A stretch of DNA of 5,876 bases from a bacterium (GTDB lineage Bacteria > Zhuqueibacterota > Zhuqueibacteria > Thermofontimicrobiales > Thermofontimicrobiaceae), in NCBI GenBank assembly GCA_025453735.1, contig JALOPY010000183.1, positions 1 through 5,876 on the forward strand, written 5' to 3'. Of the stretch, positions 1-5,858 are shown one piece after another (the first letter of the stretch is position 1; each line of letters opens with the position of its first letter). The notes below the pieces were generated by a model. That model worked only from the letters and a program-made list of their open reading frames with translations, made no database searches and was not told the DNA's origin. The position numbers were made by a program, and so were the translations under genes.

Positions 1-391
1 TGCCATATTCAGACGCGACTTTTTCAATGTCATTGCGTTGCGCGGCAAATTTTATGCGCACATATCCGTTCAATTCTATCTGTCGCCCATTATACGATTT
101 GGCATTCGCATTGGGAAACATTTCCTCAAGAACATTCGCGCCATATTTCTGGTTAACGGCATCGATTGCTTTATTCCCTGTTTTTCCCAAAGAAAACAGC
201 GTTTTATTAAAACCTTTCACAACAGATGGATCAAACTTCACTACAATGGCATCCGGGACATATCCGACAAAACTTTGGATGTCATCTTGTAACCTGGCTC
301 GATCGCCCATAAAAAGTCTTGCATCCTGGCTAAAGCCAAATGTTCCAACTAACAACGAAATCATAACGGTTAAAAATACAAATCTTTTCAT
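1..391 (-). CDS. Secreted S8 (subtilisin-like) peptidase, N-terminal part only
   Basis: An uninterrupted minus-strand frame runs from ATG at 391-389 through 130 codons to the window edge, so the C-terminal part is missing. A Shine-Dalgarno GGAGGA lies at 400-395, four to five bases before the ATG. The protein begins MKRF followed by a hydrophobic stretch (about residues 4-20) ending GTFGFSQD, a typical signal peptide with likely cleavage around residues 21-22. The mature part contains YVPDAIVVKFDPSVV (about 45-59), then NQKYGA and a later GYVRIKFA segment. This arrangement resembles the inhibitor/prodomain found before the catalytic domain of many secreted S8 proteases, including fervidolysin-type proteins. 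The Asp/His/Ser catalytic domain would lie outside the window and is not seen. Alternative: another secreted protein sharing this prodomain. The family call is inference from the prodomain alone; the coding call is firm. Confidence 0.7.
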   Translation of the reverse strand, partial: MKRFVFLTVMISLLVGTFGFSQDARLFMGDRARLQDDIQSFVGYVPDAIVVKFDPSVVKGFNKTLFSLGKTGNKAIDAVNQKYGANVLEEMFPNANAKSYNGRQIELNGYVRIKFAAQRNDIEKVASEYG

Positions 392-987
392 AGCTCCTCC
401 AAAAAAATTCACAAAAGTTGATAATAGTGAAACAAAATGATTTGATGCTTGTCACTTTCTCGCTCACCTAAAATCCTGATTCAGCGGAAAGTCATCTTAA
501 TTACACCAAAATTAGATAACCACCTCCTCCCTATCATTATCTTAATTTTCACAATGTATTTTTATCATCCATTTCAGACGTATTAAGATTAAAAAATTGA
601 TTAATCATCTATTGAACGTGTTTGACAGCATGCTCCAGTACCAATTATCAAATTCAAATAAATCACAAAAATTGGGTGGAATGGGGAACTTCATCAACCT
701 ATATTCTGGACGCGGGGGTTACACCTCAAAAGCATTGCATTGAATTCTTTTTATAGCCACAATAAGTCTTTTAAATTTTAAACAATTTAAACATAATCAG
801 ATTTAAAGTCAAGTGGAAAAATTTGCAATAAAATAAATCTTATTCGGTGCTTTTTATTTCCATACTCAAATCAAGAGGCAAGATACAAATTTGTAATCTT
901 AACTTGCATCTTGCCTTGATAATCATTGGAAATACAATGCAGTAAATAGTCAGATCAAATCGTAACTATTCTGCCTGAGTGCTTACC
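392..987. other. Intergenic gap without a convincing gene
   Basis: About 600 AT-rich bases separate two minus-strand genes. The part next to 391 must carry the leader of the protease-like gene: its Shine-Dalgarno is at 395-400, and TATTAT on the minus strand at 426-421 could be a -10 box, although no good -35 stands at the right distance. A 65-codon open stretch on the plus strand (546-743) has no ribosome binding site and low-complexity composition, so I do not call it a gene. A G-rich patch around 672-720 stands out from its surroundings. An imperfect hairpin lies at 870-920. No tRNA, rRNA or CRISPR pattern was seen. Confidence 0.6.
870..920 (-). terminator. Imperfect hairpin, possible terminator of the acyltransferase gene
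   Basis: The arms ATCAAG-AG-GCAAGAT-A-CAA (870-888) and TTGCATCTTGCCTTGAT (904-920) pair over about 16 base pairs, with a two-base bulge and one mismatch. The intervening 15 bases include part of the palindrome ACAAATTTGT (885-894). The hairpin lies about 70 bases beyond the stop codon of the minus-strand acyltransferase, a reasonable place for transcript ending. The U-run after the stem on that strand is short (TTT), so it is not a textbook intrinsic terminator. It could instead be an RNA 3'-end stabiliser or a chance inverted repeat. Confidence 0.4.
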
Positions 988-2115
988 TCAAATCTTAATA
1001 AAAATGTTTTTTCGATACAGAATGGTCATCAGTCCCAGCCAGATGACAAGATAAGCAATCGGATAAAGCAGCGAGCCAAATTCATTATTGCCTGCCCAGG
1101 AAGCAAACCAATTCTGAAACATATAGGTTTTCAGCAGCACCTTTGAGCCATCAAAATTCGTTACGTTTATGATGACCGTTAGCTTTGCAATCAGCGATGA
1201 AAGACCATAGGCGAGAATGGCATTGCTGCCAAAAATGATGAACGGTTGCGACCATTTTTTATACCCTTTGATGTCGATAAACCAATAGCACATCGCTAAA
1301 AAAATGAGCGCCATTCCAGCCATAAAAATAGAATACGTGCTCGTCCACAAATTCTTATTGATCGGCAGCCAGCCCTTCAATACTTCTCCGAGAACCAATC
1401 CCAAAATTCCAAAGACAAACAAGCCTGTTACTTTTTCATAATGGTCACGCGGGGAGCGAATCCAATCGCCAGTAAAAATTCCAAACATAACAGTTGCAAT
1501 TGCAGGCAAAGTGCTCAAGATTCCTTCCGGATCAAAACCTGGAGCTGGGGCGAATTTCCAGGTATGACCAGCTAACAGGTGGCTGTCGAGATACCAGACC
1601 AGGTTGCCCAACGGCTCTAAAACTCCTGCCCCATGTCCTGGAACCGGAACAAGCTTGATTAAAATCCAATAAATCACCAACAAAAATATTGTCCAACCTA
1701 TCTGGAGCTTTTGTTTGCAGGTCAGCATAATTATCGAAGCGAAAAAATAACATACTGCAATTCTCTGCAGCACGCCAGGAATACGGACATCTTTAAATTT
1801 AAAAAATGGAACGAGAGCGAGAAACATACCAATTGCGAAAATAATTAACGTTCGTTTTACGACCTTGGCAAATAATTGAGATCGAGAGTCGCCACGATCG
1901 ATCCGCTTGTTGAATGACAATGACATGGCGACGCCTACAATAAAAAGAAAAAATGGAAAGATAAAATCAGTAGGCGTCCATCCATGCCACGGCGCATGGA
2001 GCAATGGCTTGTACACTTTCGACCAATTACCCGGATTATTGACCAGAATCATTCCGGCAATAGTAATACCTCGGAAGACATCGAGCGAAATCAATCGATC
2101 CGATTGCTTATTCAT
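988..2115 (-). CDS. Multi-pass membrane acyltransferase, HGSNAT / DUF5009 (NagX-like) family
   Basis: The 375-residue integral membrane protein has about ten hydrophobic segments. Family marks in order: LDVFRGITIAGMILVNNPG (11-29), LLHAPWHGWTPTDFIFPFF (38-56), RIPGVLQRIA (111-120), FDPEGILSTLPAIATVMFG (194-212), WTSTYSIFMAGMAL (257-270) and FGSNAILAY (295-303). These are typical of bacterial relatives of heparan-alpha-glucosaminide N-acetyltransferase. H40 in LLHAPWHG aligns with the active-site histidine region of the human enzyme. Such proteins are thought to move an acetyl group from cytosolic acetyl-CoA across the membrane to an amino sugar; the substrate here cannot be read from sequence. 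The start at 2115 is chosen over the upstream ATG at 2169 because GGAGG lies at 2124-2120 just before it and the predicted transcription start falls downstream of 2169. It is transcribed alone, divergently from the ECF operon. The family is clear and the length looks complete. Confidence 0.9.
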   Translation of the reverse strand: MNKQSDRLISLDVFRGITIAGMILVNNPGNWSKVYKPLLHAPWHGWTPTDFIFPFFLFIVGVAMSLSFNKRIDRGDSRSQLFAKVVKRTLIIFAIGMFLALVPFFKFKDVRIPGVLQRIAVCYFFASIIMLTCKQKLQIGWTIFLLVIYWILIKLVPVPGHGAGVLEPLGNLVWYLDSHLLAGHTWKFAPAPGFDPEGILSTLPAIATVMFGIFTGDWIRSPRDHYEKVTGLFVFGILGLVLGEVLKGWLPINKNLWTSTYSIFMAGMALIFLAMCYWFIDIKGYKKWSQPFIIFGSNAILAYGLSSLIAKLTVIINVTNFDGSKVLLKTYMFQNWFASWAGNNEFGSLLYPIAYLVIWLGLMTILYRKNIFIKI

Positions 2116-2119
2116 TTTT

Positions 2120-2124
2120 CCTCC
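2120..2124 (-). promoter_or_regulatory. Shine-Dalgarno that fixes the acyltransferase start
   Basis: GGAGG on the minus strand lies four bases before the ATG at 2115-2113. It falls inside the longer reading frame that begins at 2169, which argues that the extra 18 N-terminal residues are not translated. Confidence 0.75.
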
Positions 2125-2158
2125 ATCCACTCTAATTATTTTGAGATTTAAGAACGAG

Positions 2159-2187
2159 AATATACTCATAAAATTTTATCGGTTCAA
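2159..2187 (-). promoter_or_regulatory. Sigma70-like promoter of the acyltransferase gene
   Basis: On the minus strand TTGAAC (2187-2182) and TATATT (2164-2159) are separated by exactly 17 bases, giving 4/6 and 5/6 matches to the sigma70 consensus. Transcription would begin near 2152, leaving a leader of about 37 bases with the GGAGG site. A perfect 12-base palindrome ATAAAATTTTAT (2168-2179) fills most of the spacer and could be an operator, or could be chance in AT-rich DNA. Confidence 0.55.
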
Positions 2188-2223
2188 GCATTATTATTTG
2201 TCAGAACAAAAAAATTAAAGTTG

Positions 2224-2252
2224 TTGCTTTTTAAACTGTGTTATGCTATATT
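2224..2252 (+). promoter_or_regulatory. Possible sigma70-like promoter of the ECF operon
   Basis: TTGCTT (2224-2229) and TATATT (2247-2252) are 17 bases apart; the -10 is good (5/6) and the -35 weak (3/6). Transcription would start near 2259, about 20 bases before the ATG at 2279 and downstream of the alternative ATG at 2243. The two divergent promoters are separated by only about 36 bases, so one regulator could affect both. No riboswitch would fit in so short a leader, so a TPP riboswitch is absent here. Confidence 0.4.
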
Positions 2253-2278
2253 CAAAAAATTATATAAATGGAAAAGTG

Positions 2279-2830
2279 ATGCTAAAAAAATTAAATACAC
2301 TCGATGCTGTTTTCATAACCCTGATGGCAGCTTGCGGTTTGGCCGTCAAGCCAATCGTGGGACCATTTTTTAAATTAATTGGCTCGGCGCTGTTAATCCC
2401 TTCTGGGTCCATGGCTGGCGCAATCTACATGATCTGGCCAATGTTAGCGTTGCTTGTCGTGAAACGATTTGGCGCAGCCACTATGGTGGGGCTCATTCAG
2501 GGGATTGTCGTCATGGTGACAGGAATTTATGGCTCACATGGAGTTTTGACATTGATCACCTACACCTTGCCCGGCATTGTGATCGATCTGGTATTTTTCC
2601 TCGTTCGTCGTTCGAAAAATCAATGGCTGATGATGCTGCCGGCTGCAGCCGGAAATTTAAGCGGAGCATTGCTCGTTAGCATTGTCATCATGCATCTTCC
2701 AAAAATTCCATTGTTGATCGCGCTGGTGCCTTCTTTTATATTTGGCGCATTGGGAGGATATTTTAGCTGGATCATCTATAAATGGCTAATCAAAATTTTT
2801 CCAATTTTCAATAAAACCGTTTCTCAATAG
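2279..2830 (+). CDS. ECF transporter S component, YkoE-like
   Basis: The 183-residue membrane protein has about five to six hydrophobic helices and would bind the transported small molecule. Notable segments are LDAVFITLMAACGLAVKP (8-25), PSGSMAGAIYMIWPMLAL (41-58), KRFGAATMVGLIQGIVVM (62-79), GSHGVLTLITYTLPGIVID (85-103) and AAAGNLSGALL (122-132). The glycine-rich PSGSMAG...YMIW entry, the KRFGAA turn and the length resemble the YkoE family, whose Bacillus member is linked to hydroxymethylpyrimidine/thiamine uptake. Substrate specificity within this family is not readable from motifs. The start at 2279 is preferred over ATG 2243: the predicted transcript begins near 2259, GGAAAAG precedes 2279, and the shorter form begins directly with the helix-leading LKKLNTLDA typical of the family. 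It is the first gene of the S-ATPase-ATPase-T operon, followed after 20 bases by the first ATPase. The S-component role is well supported by context; the substrate is unknown. Confidence 0.85.
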   Translation: MLKKLNTLDAVFITLMAACGLAVKPIVGPFFKLIGSALLIPSGSMAGAIYMIWPMLALLVVKRFGAATMVGLIQGIVVMVTGIYGSHGVLTLITYTLPGIVIDLVFFLVRRSKNQWLMMLPAAAGNLSGALLVSIVIMHLPKIPLLIALVPSFIFGALGGYFSWIIYKWLIKIFPIFNKTVSQ

Positions 2831-2850
2831 ATCAAGAAGATGAAATACTC

Positions 2851-3516
2851 ATGCTACTCTCAATCCGAAATTTAACTTTTGGCTGGAATAAAACGCCTTT
2901 ATTTGAAAATATAACCTGTGATTTGCATGACAGTGAAATCAGCCAGCTAAAAGGCGAAAATGGCACCGGGAAATCGACGCTGCTGCAATTGATCGCTGGC
3001 ATGTTCCCGCATTTCAGTCGTGGAGAAATTTTGCAGGGTGATATTTTAATCGATGAAAAGTCAATTTTTCAAGCGCCACCCAAAAAATTTTTTCCGCTCA
3101 TTGCCATCATACCCGGCACGTATCTTGATTTCTTTCTCTTCACAGAAACATTAGCTCAGGAAATCATCATAACCAGCGCCATCGCAAAACTACCAGCGAA
3201 AGTTGCCGAACAAAGAATCGAGGAGTTTGCAGTATTCTTTCCAATTATCAAAGACGTGGATGACGTTCCATTTAACATCCTGAATTTCGATCAAAAAGCG
3301 TTAGCGCTGACTCTAATCTTTTATCTTCAAAAACCACGCATCTTCCTGTTTGACGAAATTATAAATCCATCTTCGGCACATTCCATTCAACAATGGATGT
3401 CATTCTTCAACTACCTGGGTTCGCAGCAGTGCGCGGTGATTTTTGTGAATCACCAGCATTCAGTCCAAAGCTATCCCTGCTGGATTCTGAAAGACAAAAC
3501 GCTAATCGTCACATGA
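2851..3516 (+). CDS. ECF transporter ATPase subunit 1 (catalytic half)
   Basis: The 221-residue protein is one complete ABC nucleotide-binding domain. It shows an A-loop aromatic (W12 in LTFGWNKTP), an intact Walker A GENGTGKST (35-43), Walker B IFLFDE (164-169, with D168 and catalytic E169) and an H-loop VNHQ (H201). The ABC signature is degenerate: LSGGQ is replaced by LNFDQ (144-148). The D-loop reads PSSAH without the usual Asp. The Q-loop position after IAIIP is Gly (G89). It corresponds to the N-terminal half of YkoD-type double ATPases and should pair with the next gene product on the cytosolic face, powering the S/T membrane module. It begins 20 bases after the S component, with only a weak AAGAAGA ribosome site at 2834-2840. 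Its stop overlaps the next start as ATGA. The sequence ends naturally after the H-loop region, so it is not a frameshift product. Confidence 0.88.
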   Translation: MLLSIRNLTFGWNKTPLFENITCDLHDSEISQLKGENGTGKSTLLQLIAGMFPHFSRGEILQGDILIDEKSIFQAPPKKFFPLIAIIPGTYLDFFLFTETLAQEIIITSAIAKLPAKVAEQRIEEFAVFFPIIKDVDDVPFNILNFDQKALALTLIFYLQKPRIFLFDEIINPSSAHSIQQWMSFFNYLGSQQCAVIFVNHQHSVQSYPCWILKDKTLIVT

Positions 3517-4148
3517 TCGAATGGCTAACTAAAAACTTTCCTCACGGCAGCAACTATTTGGTTTGCCAGACCCATTCGGAACAAATCAATCAGTGGATTG
3601 CTAATCGCATGATCACGCCTTTTCAACATGGCAGGAAACATATCTTGTGGGGTAAGATTGCCGAACAATTGCCTTTGGTGGGACAGCGGCTGGGGTGGGT
3701 CCCCAATAAAATCGGACTATCTTTTTTAAACGAAACTGTTGCTTTAGAATTGGCTGATGCTCTTGCTGTTCAAGAAAATATTTTTCAGCCTGCAGCACGC
3801 CATTGCAGCCAGGCAAGCGATTTATTGAATCAATTCAAACTTGCTGAATTAAGCGATCAAAATCCATTTTCGCTATCCGAAGGTGAAACCAAATTGCTTT
3901 GGTTTCTCACCCAATGGATTAAACAACCAGAATATTTTGTCGTCGGCTATTTGCCAACAAGCCTCTCAAATCAGCGCATCGAATTTATTGTTGATTTTCT
4001 GCTCGATAAAGCTAATGAGAGAACCCGGCATTCGGTGATTATTCTGGGGTTTCACAGCAACCAAACCGAATGGCTCAAACCGCTGCAATCCAGCCCAGAA
4101 TGGAGCATTGTTTCCAGGTTACCTGATGATGAAGAAGAACAAATTTAA
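3513..4148 (+). CDS. ECF transporter ATPase subunit 2 (degenerate, non-catalytic half)
   Basis: The 211-residue protein is recognisable as an ABC ATPase domain mainly from its signature NPFSLSEGETKLLWFLTQW (LSEGE at 121-125), the FLNETVALELADAL segment (71-84) after the Q-loop position, and placement. The Walker A is missing: the expected place reads LVCQTHSEQINQWIA (17-31), without the glycines and lysine. Walker B reads YFVVGY (141-146), lacking both the Asp and the catalytic Glu. The Q-loop residue is Asn (N65 in GWVPN), and H181 may be the H-loop. It should not bind ATP in its own site but can give its signature to the partner's site. The start at ATG 3513 overlaps the previous stop (ATGA) and has no Shine-Dalgarno, pointing to translational coupling. 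The frame is open up to 3393, but those 40 residues overlap the catalytic gene and look like chance. Function follows from context; ABC ancestry is fairly sure. Confidence 0.8.
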   Translation: MIEWLTKNFPHGSNYLVCQTHSEQINQWIANRMITPFQHGRKHILWGKIAEQLPLVGQRLGWVPNKIGLSFLNETVALELADALAVQENIFQPAARHCSQASDLLNQFKLAELSDQNPFSLSEGETKLLWFLTQWIKQPEYFVVGYLPTSLSNQRIEFIVDFLLDKANERTRHSVIILGFHSNQTEWLKPLQSSPEWSIVSRLPDDEEEQI

Positions 4149-4866
4149 ATTGCACTTTTTGACTATTTTTATGATCGGCTGCTCTGCCACAATTTCGGCA
4201 GTTCTGGCACGGCATTTTCTTTTCCCGCTGCTATGGCTTATATTTCTATCAACCTGGATAATTGTCAGCGCGCCATCTGAATTCAAGCTATTTTTCTATC
4301 GCATTGCCCAAATCGGGTCGTTGTTATTAATTGTATCGGCAGTTCAAATTCTTTTTCGGAGAAAAGGCGCGGTTATATTATCTCTCAATGGATTTCCACT
4401 CATTTTTTCAGAGGGACTGAACGAAGCGATCCTGCTCTGGATTCGTTTTATGATCATTTTTATGCTGGCTTATGTATTTTCACAAGTTTCTTTATTTGAG
4501 TTTTTTATTTTTATAAACAAAATTGGTGTTTCGTTGCAGTTTAGCTTGTTGCTCTTAACAACGATTAAATTCATTCCCTTTATCTTTGATGTTGCAAAAA
4601 AGGGACTCTGGTCTGTTCGCTTCCGTGGGATTCGACTGAAGCAGCTTTCGATCAAAAATAAATATCTGGTGCTGCGAAAAATTTTAATTCCCATGCTTTT
4701 TCAAGGCTTACATTATGCTTCATTCTCCTCCCTGGGATTGGAATTGCGGGGCTACGGTGTGTCGCATCGTGTGAAGATTGATTACCAATACAGACTAAAA
4801 AAATATGATTATCTTATATTAGCCTGTGTTTTGATTTTTAATTTATCAGGATTGTTACTCTTCTAA
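4126..4866 (+). CDS. ecfT: ECF transporter T component (CbiQ/EcfT family permease)
   Basis: The 246-residue integral membrane protein has hydrophobic segments at about 8-28, 31-48, 57-76, 104-128, 135-155 and 227-245. Between the fifth and last is a long cytosolic basic/amphipathic stretch carrying the two EcfT coupling motifs, here variants: VRFRGIR (164-170) and LELRGYG (205-211) instead of Ala-Arg-Gly/Ser. In known ECF transporters the arginines of these motifs insert into grooves of the two ATPases and pass the hydrolysis movement to the S component. The ATG at 4126 is chosen, with AGG at 4116-4118, rather than a TTG at 4108; a second ATG follows directly at 4129. It overlaps the ATPase 2 gene by 23 bases in another frame, so the two are probably translationally coupled. 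It is the last gene of the compact operon. The substitution of Ala by Phe and Leu in the two motifs may match the degenerate ATPase partner. Confidence 0.88.
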   Translation: MMKKNKFKLHFLTIFMIGCSATISAVLARHFLFPLLWLIFLSTWIIVSAPSEFKLFFYRIAQIGSLLLIVSAVQILFRRKGAVILSLNGFPLIFSEGLNEAILLWIRFMIIFMLAYVFSQVSLFEFFIFINKIGVSLQFSLLLLTTIKFIPFIFDVAKKGLWSVRFRGIRLKQLSIKNKYLVLRKILIPMLFQGLHYASFSSLGLELRGYGVSHRVKIDYQYRLKKYDYLILACVLIFNLSGLLLF

Positions 4867-4871
4867 AATCG

Positions 4872-4904
4872 GAATTCAAAATAATTTTATTATTTTGGAA
4901 TTTC
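4872..4904 (+). terminator. AT-rich hairpin after the ECF operon
   Basis: Six bases after the ecfT stop, AAAATAAT (4878-4885) pairs perfectly with ATTATTTT (4889-4896) around a TTT loop. The stem continues outward through AATTC/GGAATT with one bulged base. There is no clear U-run downstream on the plus strand (TTTCAAAGG), so it may be a weak terminator, an mRNA 3'-end protector or a two-way element. It suggests mobB has at least partly separate expression. Confidence 0.4.
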
Positions 4905-4941
4905 AAAGGTTATGTAAAAAATATATGAGAAAAAGCTTACA

Positions 4942-5071
4942 AGGAGCAATCGAGTTAACAGAGATTCACAGAGAAATATTTGAGGTATTCTTTAGCAGTT
5001 ATAAAATTCGGTTTAACGTCCGCTTGCACCATTTCTCAATGTACGGGAATTATTCATTACTCGATGCTCCT
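4942..5071. repeat. 130-base island with imperfect terminal inverted repeats
   Basis: The outer arms AGGAGCAATCGAG (4942-4954) and CTCGATGCTCCT (5060-5071) are inverted copies differing by one extra A. A second, inner inverted pair GAGAAAT (4971-4977) and ATTTCTC (5031-5037) is nested inside. The left end carries a tandem 10-base repeat. The layout fits a small MITE-like or dispersed non-coding repeat, or a structured leader RNA before mobB. No target-site duplication is evident. A 62-codon frame beginning with TTG at 4895 and running to 5083 crosses the island but has no ribosome site, so I do not call it a gene. Confidence 0.4.
4955..4974. repeat. Tandem 10-base direct repeat
   Basis: TTAACAGAGA and TTCACAGAGA stand head to tail and differ at one base. 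This CACAGAGA-type repeat resembles dispersed non-coding CACAGAG-rich sequences I recall from many bacterial genomes; that likeness is from memory and unverified. Confidence 0.5.
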
Positions 5072-5099
5072 AAAACCTGGTGAAAGGAAACAATAAAAA

Positions 5100-5858
5100 A
5101 TGATGAAGGCATTTCAAATCTGTGGTTTTCACAAATCAGGGAAAACCACAACAACCAGTGAAATGATTAAACGATTGAAGCTTGCTGGCAATTCTATTGC
5201 TTCGATAAAAGACATCCATTTTGAAGGATTTCAGATGGACCAGCCCAATACGAATACCTACATTCACAAGCAAGCTGGAGCTGATCCTGTGATTGCACGG
5301 GGTGAATTTGAAACTGATTTTCTTTATCAGCACAAAATGGAATTTTTGGATATCACGCGAAAAATATCAGCCGATTGGCTGGTCGTGGAAGGTTTTCAGG
5401 ATTTTCCTCTGCCCAAAATTGTCTGTGGCAAAACCGAAGCAGAAGTCGATCAGTATCTGGATCGTCGCACGTTTGCAATTTCGGGAGTGATCGCCAATAC
5501 GCTCAATGAGTATCGCGGGCTGCCTGTTTTCAATTGCCTGAATGAAAAACATGCCGACCAGCTTTTTGCGCTGGTAAATAAAACAGTATTTCCCATGCTG
5601 CCCTACGTTGACGATGCGTGCTGTGGCGCTTGCGGTCTCACATGCGCAACAATGGCAGAGGCGATCATCCAGGGAGAGAAATCGTACGCGGATTGCCAGA
5701 TCAATCGGGCGACCATTCACCTGATAATAGGTGAGAAGAAAATTCCAATGGTATCTTTTGTTCAACGAATCCTGAAAAATAATATACTCGCTGTTGTTGC
5801 AGAACTGGATGGCTGGGACCAGGGCAGATCGATTGAAATAAAGATTGAAGAAAATTAA
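5100..5858 (+). CDS. mobB: MobB-like GTP-binding protein fused to a cysteine-rich (Fe-S) C-terminal domain
   Basis: The 252-residue protein. Residues 1-165 form a MobB-type P-loop domain: Walker A GFHKSGKTT (9-17), the family segment KDIHFEGFQMD (38-48) leading to THxxAGA-like YIHKQAGADPVIARG (54-68), Walker B-like DWLVVEGF (92-99) and PKIVC (105-109). MobB helps MobA attach GMP to molybdopterin, making the guanine dinucleotide form of the Mo/W cofactor in the cytosol. Residues about 170-200 hold C174, C175, C178, C182 and C199, i.e. CX2CX3CX16C in a CGACGLTC...AEAIIQGE context. This is similar to the PF04060-type 4Fe-4S motif of RnfB and corrinoid Fe-S proteins but one residue shorter. A tail with FVQRILKNNILAVV and a final beta-rich IEIKIEE follows. 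Classical MobB is about 170 residues, so the C-terminal 80 are an addition. The start at 5100 has AAAGGA at 5083-5088, about 11 bases upstream; a second ATG follows directly. It lies 233 bases after ecfT on the same strand, possibly co-transcribed. Confidence 0.85.
   Translation: MMKAFQICGFHKSGKTTTTSEMIKRLKLAGNSIASIKDIHFEGFQMDQPNTNTYIHKQAGADPVIARGEFETDFLYQHKMEFLDITRKISADWLVVEGFQDFPLPKIVCGKTEAEVDQYLDRRTFAISGVIANTLNEYRGLPVFNCLNEKHADQLFALVNKTVFPMLPYVDDACCGACGLTCATMAEAIIQGEKSYADCQINRATIHLIIGEKKIPMVSFVQRILKNNILAVVAELDGWDQGRSIEIKIEEN

Noticed and set aside
27..440. Plus-strand open frame of 137 codons, and a second of 84 codons, over 27-440
   Set aside because: They lie antisense to the protease-like gene, which has a Shine-Dalgarno, a signal peptide and a recognisable prodomain; the plus-strand proteins show no family features.
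546..743. Plus-strand 65-codon open stretch with ATG at 630 in the gap
   Set aside because: It has no ribosome binding site, an Asn/Ser/Lys-rich low-complexity product and no recognisable motif; a chance frame in AT-rich DNA is the simpler view.
2116..2169. 18-residue N-terminal extension of the acyltransferase
   Set aside because: The GGAGG site lies within it and the predicted transcription start (about 2152) is downstream of that ATG.
2243..2278. Upstream ATG at 2243 adding 12 residues to the S component
   Set aside because: It overlaps the predicted -10 region, lacks a Shine-Dalgarno and adds a hydrophilic stretch not expected in the family.
3393..3512. A 40-codon N-terminal extension of ATPase 2, or a frameshift joining both ATPases as one YkoD-like protein
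   Set aside because: ATPase 1 continues normally past its H-loop to its own stop, and an ATGA start/stop overlap at 3513-3516 explains two separate genes; the extension overlaps the conserved end of ATPase 1 in another frame.
4895..5083. 62-codon frame between ecfT and mobB
   Set aside because: It starts with TTG inside the hairpin, has no ribosome site, and is built from the CACAGAGA repeat and inverted-repeat island; it looks non-coding.
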